Shown: piece by piece, positions 1-5,896 of the stretch
Position numbering within the stretch: position 1 is the stretch's first letter
How the letters are laid out: each line of letters opens with the position of its first letter
Origin: Microcaldota archaeon
GTDB lineage: Archaea; Micrarchaeota; Micrarchaeia; Micrarchaeales; CABMGC01
Reading direction: 5' to 3'
DNA: 6,245 bases
Assembly (NCBI GenBank): GCA_021835105.1
Contig: JAKBQS010000048.1
Location: 1 to 6,245, forward strand
Program-made: the position numbers and the translations under genes
The notes under the pieces: model-generated
The model's input: the letters and a program-made list of their open reading frames with translations, nothing else
Told to the model about the DNA's origin: nothing
The model's database searches: none

Positions 1-705
1 AAGCCCTTTTATGATCGCGACAACGGTATTGCTCGGATATGATGTTCCTCCAAGCACAACGAACCCTGTGCCGGTAGATGTCAATAGAGTCACCCTGTCT
101 GTCAGGTTCTCTGATGGAGATACGAATAGGGTTGAGGTTCCTGAAGAGTTAAGCTGTGCACTGTTGCACCCATTTGCACAGGAGCTGTAAGATACGGAGA
201 ACGTGGGGCTGAGCTGCGTGCCTACGGATGGCGCGTATCCGTCCATTGTTGCGTTGCAGATTATCAGTGATCCTTCAGGGCCTTTTGCAGGAAGGCACTG
301 CCCATGGAATACGGTTGATGAGAGCGGTTCCTGTACTTCGAAGGCGTTTGCCGGAAGCGTTATGTTGGATCCGAGGTTGTTCAGGAATGCGAGCACCGCT
401 CTTGATCCAGTTCCATTGCTCATTATTATGAATCCCTCGCACGGAAGTTCAGGCTGTATGAAGCAGTGAGTAAGCGAGTAAGTGGTGGGGGATCGCGTTA
501 GGGATAGCGCCACCACTATTGCGATTACGATTGCAATCAGTATGAAAGCCCACGTGTATGTGGAGAGGAATTCTATGGCAGTCTGCGACTTCTTGTTCCG
601 CTTGCCGCGCAGCCCCTTTGCCGAAGTAGTTTTTGCATAGTGGTATTGATGCGCATTGTACGCCTTGTGACGATTGCCTGTCGCTTTGGCTGCTTTCTCT
701 GCCAT
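1..705 (-). CDS. Type IV pilin-like surface protein, class III signal peptide (partial, 3' end outside window)
   Basis: An open frame of 235 codons runs from ATG at 705 to the window edge without a stop. The product has a basic, His/Tyr-rich N-terminal stretch (1-40) ending in Lys38-Lys39-Ser40, then QTAIEF (41-46) and a hydrophobic helix to about residue 67. Basic residues followed by Gln, a Glu at +5 of the mature protein and a hydrophobic segment is the class III signal peptide pattern of archaeal pilins and archaellins, cleaved by a prepilin peptidase, here expected before Gln41. The ectodomain is Ser/Thr/Asn-rich, with six cysteines (81, 89, 137, 150, 176, 180), suggesting disulphides, and N-X-S/T sequons at Asn97, 114, 151, 186 and 200. 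The role is probably pilus subunit or helix-anchored surface protein. The specific pilus system and mature length cannot be seen. No later in-frame ATG, GTG or TTG exists before the cleavage motif, so the long leader is not a start-site artefact. Confidence 0.82.
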   Translation of the reverse strand, partial: MAEKAAKATGNRHKAYNAHQYHYAKTTSAKGLRGKRNKKSQTAIEFLSTYTWAFILIAIVIAIVVALSLTRSPTTYSLTHCFIQPELPCEGFIIMSNGTGSRAVLAFLNNLGSNITLPANAFEVQEPLSSTVFHGQCLPAKGPEGSLIICNATMDGYAPSVGTQLSPTFSVSYSSCANGCNSAQLNSSGTSTLFVSPSENLTDRVTLLTSTGTGFVVLGGTSYPSNTVVAIIKGL

Positions 706-723
706 GAGTTTACCTTTAACTGC

Positions 724-737
724 AATATATAAAATAG
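724..737. promoter_or_regulatory. Shared bidirectional TATA-box region
   Basis: The 57-bp spacer between the divergent starts at 705 and 763 has one strong A/T box around 725-736. Its core ATATAT is self-complementary, so it reads as a TATA box on both strands. Its centre (about 729) is ~24 bases before the minus-strand ATG and ~34 before the plus-strand ATG. With the usual archaeal spacing of about 26-27 bases from box centre to transcription start, the pilin mRNA would be essentially leaderless and the propeller mRNA would have a leader of about 7 bases. Neither start has a convincing Shine-Dalgarno, which fits. Use in both directions is inferred. Confidence 0.5.
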
Positions 738-762
738 TTGACTTTTAAGTCTATACGGTACT

Positions 763-2181
763 ATGGTGCACAAGACTGGAAAAAGGCATGGAAGCAGATA
801 TTTTAATGCATCGTTGTTCTACCTCGTCCTGATAATAGTGATCCTTGCTGCAGGATTGGCCTTCTATGGACTGGGAATCGCACCACCAAGCGGCCAGAAG
901 GCAGAGTTTCTCTACTCTGGATCGTTTTATAATGACTCTGTCTTGCAGTATGATCAGAATATATATCATACATATTCGCTTGATGGAAACGTATCCAATT
1001 TCTCAATAATGCTCAACGGTGCAGATATCTCTACTCCAACTATATACAATGGCAGCTTCCTTGTTTCCACGATGGGCAACCTTACCATTCTACAGGAAGG
1101 CAGATACAATATTATAAATGGCACTGTAGAAAGGATCTCTGCATTCAACGGATCTGTAGAATGGTCTGACACATTCCCGGATCAGATGATGACCCAGCCA
1201 ATCGTAATTTCCAATGAGATAGTTGTAGGCATGGGCAATAACGCAGAAGTAAAGCCCCAGAACCTTAATATGAATGACGGGATTTTTGCGCTGAACGCGA
1301 CAGATGGCAAGGTCCTCTGGAATATTACCACAATAGGCCCGGTTATGACAACTCCTGCAGTTTATAATGGAATAATGATTGCACCTGCAACAAGCACGAT
1401 ATACTTCATAAACTATACTACCGGAAATGTGCTGAAGACGCTTTCCATAGGCATACCGGACACCCTCTCTTCTCCACTCTTGGTAGGCCACTCCGCTTTT
1501 TTTGGCGCTGGAGACTCAAGCTATGGCCCTTACAGACCGGATTACTGGTTTTATTCAGTAAATATGCTTAACGAGAGCTTTGCCTGGGAGGATAACTTCT
1601 CTATTGCAGGCGGAGGTATAAATGATGTATCGCCATCCTTCTGGAAAGGGACGGTTATCACAGGCTATCTTAGGGCTAGCAATTATACAAACCAGACAAT
1701 CATAGGTATAAATGCAACTACAGGAGAGGAAATATGGAGGCTGAATGAGATAGCTGCGGAGGAGAACACGTCAGTTGTAGATGCAAACAGCAGTCTATCT
1801 TATCTCTACAGATCCAACTTTACGGAAAATACGATGTCGCCCATTACAGTCTGGAATGGCACGGCTTTTGCGAATTCCAATTTCTTTGGAGAACTTTTTG
1901 CCTTCAATACTACCACGGGACAGGTTAAGTGGATATTCGACACGGGACCGTGCGAAGCAAGCCCAAATGTTGTAGATGGCAGGTATCTTGCGATAGTGAG
2001 CGATCCAGGAGTGCTTTACATCATAAACATGAATAATGGGACACTTGTCAAAGCAATTGACACAGGAATGCCACATCTGTCCAGCGAGCCTGTCGCGGTC
2101 AATAATGGCATAATATTCGGGACCATGACTGGGAGACTGGTCGGCTTAAACCTTACCTCTATTCTCAGCGGAGGCAAATGA
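763..2181 (+). CDS. Membrane-anchored PQQ-like beta-propeller protein (BamB/outer-surface type)
   Basis: The 472-residue product has a short basic N-terminus, one membrane helix (about 17-38) and a large extracytoplasmic domain with no further helix. The domain repeats a PQQ-type blade signature (hydrophobic strand, then a Gly/Asn turn, then a strand often containing Trp) near 124-138, 174-189, 213-228, 261-279, 313-328, 378-393 and 418-433. Clear copies are LFAFNTTTGQVKW and IFALNATDGKVLW; a last strand at about 457-464 may close the ring, giving 7-8 blades. Such propellers are scaffolds for protein binding or, in quinoproteins, cofactor binding. I see no evidence of PQQ-dehydrogenase catalytic residues, so an adhesion or scaffold role is more likely. 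There are 22 N-X-S/T sequons after the helix and only one cysteine (397). The gene diverges from the pilin-like gene, which has a similar surface character. The last 11 codons and the stop overlap the 3' end of the opposing nuclease gene. Confidence 0.85.
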   Translation: MVHKTGKRHGSRYFNASLFYLVLIIVILAAGLAFYGLGIAPPSGQKAEFLYSGSFYNDSVLQYDQNIYHTYSLDGNVSNFSIMLNGADISTPTIYNGSFLVSTMGNLTILQEGRYNIINGTVERISAFNGSVEWSDTFPDQMMTQPIVISNEIVVGMGNNAEVKPQNLNMNDGIFALNATDGKVLWNITTIGPVMTTPAVYNGIMIAPATSTIYFINYTTGNVLKTLSIGIPDTLSSPLLVGHSAFFGAGDSSYGPYRPDYWFYSVNMLNESFAWEDNFSIAGGGINDVSPSFWKGTVITGYLRASNYTNQTIIGINATTGEEIWRLNEIAAEENTSVVDANSSLSYLYRSNFTENTMSPITVWNGTAFANSNFFGELFAFNTTTGQVKWIFDTGPCEASPNVVDGRYLAIVSDPGVLYIINMNNGTLVKAIDTGMPHLSSEPVAVNNGIIFGTMTGRLVGLNLTSILSGGK

Positions 2182-3126
2182 GAAGCCAAATGAGCTGCGC
2201 TCGACCCTATTTGCATTATGGGCAGGATATGCTTTGTATCCGTAGGTGCGGAGGTTGTGCGCGAAGGCTACAGCCTCCTTTCCTACAGTGTATATTATCT
2301 TGGGAGAGCATCCGTCTATATATTCTATTGCTGAGTTGAAATCTGCGTGGTCGCTTAGGGCAAACTGAAAATCGTATCCGAAGTTGTATAGATTTGCGAG
2401 GCCGGTTACTACTGCGGTTATAGGGCTTGCGCCAGTGTTTGAGGAAAGCGCAGCAGCAATATTCTTAACGTTCTTCGGCTCTGATAAGAACACATTGCAT
2501 CCGCTTGGCAGTTCATCCTTGATACAGAAGTAATCCATCCTAAAACCATATCTTTCGTAAACGCCATTGATATCGCTTATGCGCTTGTCGACTATTGGCT
2601 GTATCCCGATCTCGTTGAGCGCCTTTGTAAGCTCCTGCGCCTTGCCTATGCACCCTGCCCCGAAGACTATACTTCGGTTCTGACCCTTTGTTTTTACAAG
2701 ATGCTGTATGTTTGATAGCACTTCTTCGCAGGGGTCAAAGGATACATCAGGGTAGGGGTATGTGGAGTCTATAATCAGGGTTTCTGCATTCTTTATCTCA
2801 AGCCTGCCGCTTAGAAGCGAATCCCTTACCTGATAGTCGCCGCTGTATATTATCGTTCCAGAGTCTTCAGTCTCTGCGTAAAGTTGCTTTGATCCGAGGA
2901 TATGGCCCGCATTAAGCAGGCGTATGCTTTTTGGCATCTGCTCCTCCTTTACTGTTATCCCGTATCTTGCAAGCAGCAGATCCCGCGTCTCCTCGCTTGC
3001 AAAAGTCGCCGTCCCGTTTTTTATACCTGAGATGTGGTCGGAATGCGCATGGGACACGAAGTTTACGTTTGAATCTTTGGCCTTTCCATCCAAGGCTATC
3101 CTGTAACCGGAACTACATATGACCAT
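2146..3126 (-). CDS. Beta-CASP metallo-beta-lactamase fold nuclease (YSH1/CPSF73-like, COG1236 type)
   Basis: This is a 326-residue predicted zinc-dependent nuclease acting on RNA or DNA. Visible motifs are the metal-binding H26-A-H-S-D-H31 (motif 2), His75 in NAGHILGS (motif 3), Asp97 in SGDY (motif 4), Asp120 in IIDSTY (beta-CASP motif A) and His260 in SDHADF (motif B). At the expected motif C position the sequence reads IYTVGKE, so Val281 stands where RNA-processing members have His. About 325 residues suits the compact archaeal members, which lack the KH domains of larger aCPSF1 proteins. I chose ATG 3126 because conserved sequence begins immediately after it; the longer in-frame start at 3258 would run into the thioredoxin reductase coding region and adds no domain. 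The 3' end overlaps the propeller gene tail to tail by 36 bp. The fold is secure; the physiological substrate is not. Confidence 0.85.
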   Translation of the reverse strand: MVICSSGYRIALDGKAKDSNVNFVSHAHSDHISGIKNGTATFASEETRDLLLARYGITVKEEQMPKSIRLLNAGHILGSKQLYAETEDSGTIIYSGDYQVRDSLLSGRLEIKNAETLIIDSTYPYPDVSFDPCEEVLSNIQHLVKTKGQNRSIVFGAGCIGKAQELTKALNEIGIQPIVDKRISDINGVYERYGFRMDYFCIKDELPSGCNVFLSEPKNVKNIAAALSSNTGASPITAVVTGLANLYNFGYDFQFALSDHADFNSAIEYIDGCSPKIIYTVGKEAVAFAHNLRTYGYKAYPAHNANRVERSSFGFSFASAENRGKV

Positions 3127-3135
3127 TAGGTCGCC

Positions 3136-3145
3136 TTTATATAAT
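3136..3145 (+). promoter_or_regulatory. Probable TATA box of the thioredoxin reductase gene
   Basis: TTTATATAAT is centred near 3140, which predicts transcription starting around 3167. That leaves a ~30-base leader before the GTG at 3197, enough to hold the Shine-Dalgarno at 3184-3188. Element, leader and ribosome site are therefore mutually consistent on the plus strand. Confidence 0.5.
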
Positions 3146-3153
3146 TTGAAACT

Positions 3154-3166
3154 TATTTTAAAATAC
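3154..3166 (-). promoter_or_regulatory. Possible TATA box for the beta-CASP nuclease gene
   Basis: An A/T element including the perfect palindrome ATTTTAAAAT (3155-3164) is centred about 33 bases upstream of ATG 3126 on the minus strand. It would place the transcript start near 3132, with a very short leader. The better-looking TATA motif at 3136-3145 lies too close to this start to serve it. The assignment is by spacing only. Confidence 0.35.
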
Positions 3167-3183
3167 TTTGCAGAAATAAGTTT

Positions 3184-3188
3184 GGAGG
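3184..3188 (+). promoter_or_regulatory. Shine-Dalgarno GGAGG that fixes the GTG start
   Basis: GGAGG lies eight bases before GTG 3197 and is the clearest ribosome-binding site in the window. It decides in favour of the GTG over the upstream in-frame ATG at 3119. An ATG at 3189 is out of frame and meets a stop after one further codon. Confidence 0.8.
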
Positions 3189-3196
3189 ATGGTATA

Positions 3197-4108
3197 GTGG
3201 TTGAGAAAGTAATAATACTTGGATCTGGGCCTGCAGGATTGTCTGCCGCAATATACACGGCTAGGGAGGACTATAAACCATTGGTCATAAGCGGATTTGA
3301 GGCAGGAGGGCAACTGCTTCTTACGACTGTGGTAGAGAATTTCCCCGGATTCCCTGAAGGCGTTGATGGGACTGAACTGATAACCCTGATGAGAAAGCAG
3401 GCAGAGAGATTCGGAACGCGGTTTGTTGATGGGAACGCAACCGAAGTAGATTTCACGAAGAAGCCTTTCATGGTTGCTGTTGGCGAGGAGAAATATTATG
3501 CTGAGTGCGTCATAATTGCGACAGGAGCAAACGCAAAATGGCTTGGAATCGAATCGGAGAAGAAGCTAAGGGGAAGGGGTGTCTCCAGCTGCGCCACATG
3601 CGACGGCCCTTTCTTTAAGGGAAAAGATGTGCTGGTTGTTGGAGGAGGGGATACTGCACTAGAGGATGCGAATTTCCTTACTAAATTTGCAAATAGCGTG
3701 ACAATAGTCCATAGGAGAGATGCGTTTAGGGCCTCAAAGGCCATGCAGAATAAGACTTTCTCAAACAATAAGATAAAGGTGCTCTGGAATTCAGAAGTCG
3801 AGGAGATAATCGGAGAGGAGAAAGTGACTGGGGCGAGGATAAGGAATGTTGCTGAAGGCAAGACATACGAGATAAGAGCCGATGGAGTATTTGTAGCCAT
3901 AGGGTATACTCCAAATACGGATATATTCAAGGGCAAGGTAAAACTTGACGAAAAAGGATACATAAGCGCCTCTGACGAGGTGGTCACCGATATTGATGGG
4001 GTATTTGTAGCTGGTGACGTAGCAGATCATTTTTACAGGCAGGCGGCTACTGCCAGCGGAAGCGGAGTCAAGGCTGCGCTTAAGGCACGAGAGTATTTAT
4101 CAAGGTAA
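3197..4108 (+). CDS. trxB: Thioredoxin reductase (FAD/NADPH disulphide oxidoreductase)
   Basis: The 303-residue product transfers electrons from NADPH through FAD and a redox disulphide to thioredoxin or a glutaredoxin-like partner in the cytoplasm. It shows the N-terminal FAD-binding GSGPAG (9-14), the ATGA segment (108-111), the redox-active C132-A-T-C135 followed by DG, the NADPH-binding GGGDTA (149-154), and HRRDAFR (172-178), whose arginines are the usual NADPH phosphate contacts. The C-terminal FAD motif includes AGDV (272-275), and RQAATASGSG (281-290) completes the second FAD segment. Length and motif order match low-molecular-weight bacterial/archaeal TrxB. The GTG start gives the normal family N-terminus; starting at ATG 3119 would add 26 unrelated residues overlapping the divergent nuclease gene. 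It is convergent with the zinc-finger gene, with a 43-bp gap. All catalytic elements are intact. The exact electron acceptor cannot be read from the sequence. Confidence 0.95.
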   Translation: MVEKVIILGSGPAGLSAAIYTAREDYKPLVISGFEAGGQLLLTTVVENFPGFPEGVDGTELITLMRKQAERFGTRFVDGNATEVDFTKKPFMVAVGEEKYYAECVIIATGANAKWLGIESEKKLRGRGVSSCATCDGPFFKGKDVLVVGGGDTALEDANFLTKFANSVTIVHRRDAFRASKAMQNKTFSNNKIKVLWNSEVEEIIGEEKVTGARIRNVAEGKTYEIRADGVFVAIGYTPNTDIFKGKVKLDEKGYISASDEVVTDIDGVFVAGDVADHFYRQAATASGSGVKAALKAREYLSR

Positions 4109-4130
4109 GAATAACGCATGGCTTAGGATA

Positions 4131-4140
4131 TTTTGATTTT
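4131..4140 (+). terminator. Possible T-tract terminator after trxB
   Basis: TTTTGATTTT lies 23 bases after the trxB stop, in the 43-bp gap before the convergent zinc-finger gene. Archaeal intrinsic termination uses T-rich tracts without requiring a hairpin, and no hairpin is visible here. On the minus strand the tract is A-rich, so it would act only for trxB. Confidence 0.3.
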
Positions 4141-4151
4141 GCAGCGATTAA

Positions 4152-4313
4152 TCAGGATTTGAAGGTTGCTTTTCCCTGCTTTCTTCCTGCAATGCAGCTG
4201 TCGCATATCCCTTTGCTGTGGATGTGCCTGTGGCACGCTGGCCTTCCACACATCCTGCAGCTCTCTTTAGCCAGAGATCCGCATATATGGCAGAGGGAGG
4301 TTATTTCAGACAT
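4152..4313 (-). CDS. Small Cys/His zinc-finger protein, coupled to priL
   Basis: ATG 4313 to TGA 4152 encodes 53 residues, of which ten are potential zinc ligands: C8-x2-C11, C19-x2-C22, C27-H28-x-H30-x-H32 and C37-x2-C40. The spacing suggests a two-zinc cross-brace or treble-clef fold resembling HIT or B-box fingers, perhaps with C8, C11, C27 and a His at one site and C19, C22, C37, C40 at the other; this pairing is inferred. The C-terminus is basic (GRKQGKATFK), compatible with nucleic-acid or protein contact. The ATG follows the priL stop by three bases, so translation is probably coupled and the two are one transcript. I cannot name a family. The regular ligand pattern ending cleanly at a stop makes a chance frame very unlikely. 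Confidence 0.85.
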   Translation of the reverse strand: MSEITSLCHICGSLAKESCRMCGRPACHRHIHSKGICDSCIAGRKQGKATFKS

Positions 4314-4316
4314 AGA

Positions 4317-5246
4317 TTACCAACTTATGGCATCGCCAAAGAGCTCCCTGGCCCTCTTGAGGGAGAGTGGGCGCAGCCCTTTGTTTTTGGCGTATGAGCA
4401 TTGATACTTTATGTAGCTCTGGTTAATATTTGTATTGGGGTTAAGCTCCTTACACATGTTTATGTATTCGGTTATCTTTGCCGTTGCTTCATCTACACTC
4501 GCACCTTTTACGTTCACGAAATAAGGAGCGAGGATAAGATTTACCGTCCTGTGCCTGACATCGGCTATAGGGGTTTTCAGGAGCTTCTCTACCCATGAGT
4601 ATCTCGAGTCTGTTTTTCTTGGAGAGTCTTTGTTATGGGGCATCTCCAGCTTTATCCCTTTTGCAAATGCCATTATCTCTGCAGGAATCTCGCCTTTCCT
4701 TATCGGGAGTCCTTTGCTTATTTCCTGCAGCATCCTTGCATAGATGAGCCTGAGCATCTCATCGTTGTCCATGAATACCATCCCCATGCTCAGCCTCTGG
4801 TTTACAAGCTCCATCCCCTTAGGCCTAAAGGGCACTGCAGTATAATCCGCAAAGCCTATTGTGTATGCATCCCCCTCTTTCCTTATCCTCAGACTGAGCT
4901 CCTTTGCAAGCTTCCCTACATCTTCGTCGCTGGCCTCTTCCTTGAGTATGTTGTAGCACCTGCGCGCCTCGCCCTCTGTATAAGACTTTATGGCAAGTGG
5001 ATCCCCCATAGCGCTTGCCAGTATCCGTGCGTATGGGTAGCTTATCACGTATAGTTCCTTGAGGCTGTGAGGGACCAGCCTGGAGTACTTCTCTGCTGTC
5101 TTGTTAAGTATGCTCCTGAACCGCAGCGCGCCTGCATCCAGATATTCTTTCTTTATCTCCTTGCCCAGAGATGCGGCTATATCCCTTGCCTCATTTGAGA
5201 ATGGGTATTTGTATGCAAAATCAAGATCTTTCTCGTCATATGCCAT
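4317..5246 (-). CDS. priL: DNA primase large (regulatory) subunit PriL with PriX-like C-terminal domain
   Basis: The 309-residue product is predicted to be the non-catalytic subunit of the archaeal primase, which pairs with PriS to make primers for replication. Residues 1 to about 202 resemble the helical PriL N-terminal domain: the KYPF start region, the segment around 61-103 (ELYVISYPYARIL, then SYTEGEARR), a short beta region at 127-160, and MVFMDNDEMLRLI (156-168). After a polar linker (about 203-214), residues 216-309 read like PriX: WVEKLLKTPIADVRHR, then LILAPYFVNVKG, an amphipathic helix, and KNKGLRPLSLKR. The only cysteines are 97, 265 and 283, so the four-cysteine [4Fe-4S] site of canonical PriL C-terminal domains cannot form. 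PriX is known from Saccharolobus as a structural relative of that domain without the cluster. The fusion reading is mine, from remembered family patterns. The start at 5246 has a well-placed TATA box, and the zinc-finger gene follows. Confidence 0.8.
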   Translation of the reverse strand: MAYDEKDLDFAYKYPFSNEARDIAASLGKEIKKEYLDAGALRFRSILNKTAEKYSRLVPHSLKELYVISYPYARILASAMGDPLAIKSYTEGEARRCYNILKEEASDEDVGKLAKELSLRIRKEGDAYTIGFADYTAVPFRPKGMELVNQRLSMGMVFMDNDEMLRLIYARMLQEISKGLPIRKGEIPAEIMAFAKGIKLEMPHNKDSPRKTDSRYSWVEKLLKTPIADVRHRTVNLILAPYFVNVKGASVDEATAKITEYINMCKELNPNTNINQSYIKYQCSYAKNKGLRPLSLKRARELFGDAISW

Positions 5247-5271
5247 ATGTAATTATTATTAAGCTTATTTG

Positions 5272-5281
5272 TTATATAGAT
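5272..5281 (-). promoter_or_regulatory. Probable TATA box of priL
   Basis: On the minus strand the element reads CTATATAAC, centred near 5276 and about 30 bases before ATG 5246. It predicts a transcript starting two to four bases before the ATG, an almost leaderless mRNA, which agrees with the absence of a Shine-Dalgarno. It is too close to the divergent ATG 5297 to serve that gene; an A/T-rich stretch at 5251-5262 is the only alternative there, and a weak one. Confidence 0.45.
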
Positions 5282-5296
5282 ATCGCATGTGGTTTT

Positions 5297-5896
5297 ATGG
5301 CTGATGACAATCCATGGGATGAGAGCCTTGATCAGTTTATGGACGAGCTTGATGAAGCCTCTTCCAAGAAACTTAACATAAGCATAAAGGATATGCTCTC
5401 GAACCCGGAGAAATACTCGAAAGATGCTAAATTTGAAGCCAACATAGCCGCAATGAAGCAGCTTGTCATCTCTTATTTTGGGGCGATGGTTGACTCAATC
5501 CCGGAGGAGAAGCAGCGTGTCTCTGCAGAGCTGGGCAGGGTGGACAAGGAGTACCAGGCGATAGACAGCACGGTAAAAGACAAGGCATCCTTTGTCAATG
5601 TTCCTTATATTGAGCCTGTAGGGCTTGACTTCGATGTGGACAAGCAGGAGGTTATAACAATAAGCGGAGCTGACAACAGCATAGACGGACTTGTCTCCAA
5701 GCTGCTCGGCATCTCGAATTATGTTGCCAACGTATCCACACAGTACAAGAATTATATGCTTGGGGCTTGGTACTTTTCTGGAACTACACGCGGCTACCAG
5801 CTTGTAATAGACCCTCCTGTAAGCAGGGTAATAATCTTCGAAAACGCAAAGGACAGTATAACAAGCCTTCTTGACTCCCTAAAGACGGGCGCTTAG
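5297..5896 (+). CDS. Conserved-looking hypothetical protein, soluble, 199 residues
   Basis: I do not recognise this protein. It has an acidic N-terminus (nine Asp/Glu in the first 20 residues), a helical, charged middle (about 25-97) with possible coiled-coil character near 68-95, and a mixed alpha/beta second half with strand-like segments at 117-123 (EVITISG), 168-172 and 176-181, ending in a short amphipathic helix (185-196). It has no cysteine, membrane helix, signal peptide or recognisable catalytic motif, so it is probably a cytoplasmic structural or partner protein. I chose ATG 5297 because longer in-frame starts would overlap the divergent priL coding region and add hydrophobic sequence that looks like antisense priL. 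It ends in TAG immediately before, and in frame with, the AK6-like kinase gene, suggesting an operon and possibly a functional partnership. Confidence 0.75.
   Translation: MADDNPWDESLDQFMDELDEASSKKLNISIKDMLSNPEKYSKDAKFEANIAAMKQLVISYFGAMVDSIPEEKQRVSAELGRVDKEYQAIDSTVKDKASFVNVPYIEPVGLDFDVDKQEVITISGADNSIDGLVSKLLGISNYVANVSTQYKNYMLGAWYFSGTTRGYQLVIDPPVSRVIIFENAKDSITSLLDSLKTGA

Noticed and set aside
203..469. Plus-strand open frames over the first 470 bases
   Set aside because: They are antisense to the pilin-like gene, which has a clear signal peptide and sequons; their products show no motif and unnatural composition.
1090..1491. 133-codon minus-strand open frame inside the propeller gene
   Set aside because: Antisense shadow of the repeat-rich propeller; no domain, promoter or ribosome site.
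3119..3196. Longer thioredoxin reductase starting at ATG 3119
   Set aside because: It adds 26 residues before the conserved Rossmann strand, overlaps the nuclease start, and ignores the well-spaced Shine-Dalgarno before GTG 3197.
3127..3196. Riboswitch or small RNA in the nuclease/trxB spacer
   Set aside because: Seventy A/T-rich bases with no stable stem that I can see; two TATA elements and a ribosome site account for it.
3127..3258. N-terminal extension of the beta-CASP protein to the in-frame ATG at 3258
   Set aside because: It would read antisense through the thioredoxin reductase start and its GGAGG; the family N-terminus begins at ATG 3126.
3496..3987. 163-codon minus-strand open frame inside trxB
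   Set aside because: It is the complement of strongly conserved thioredoxin reductase sequence; Ser/Phe/Pro-rich with no start signal.
4635..5054. 139-codon plus-strand open frame opposite priL
   Set aside because: The product is rich in Tyr, His, Pro and Cys in the manner of an antisense reading, and the priL frame explains the region.
5894..5896. TAG as a pyrrolysine codon
   Set aside because: Nothing in the window shows pyrrolysine machinery, and other genes here end in ordinary TAA or TGA; kept only as one option under the junction finding.
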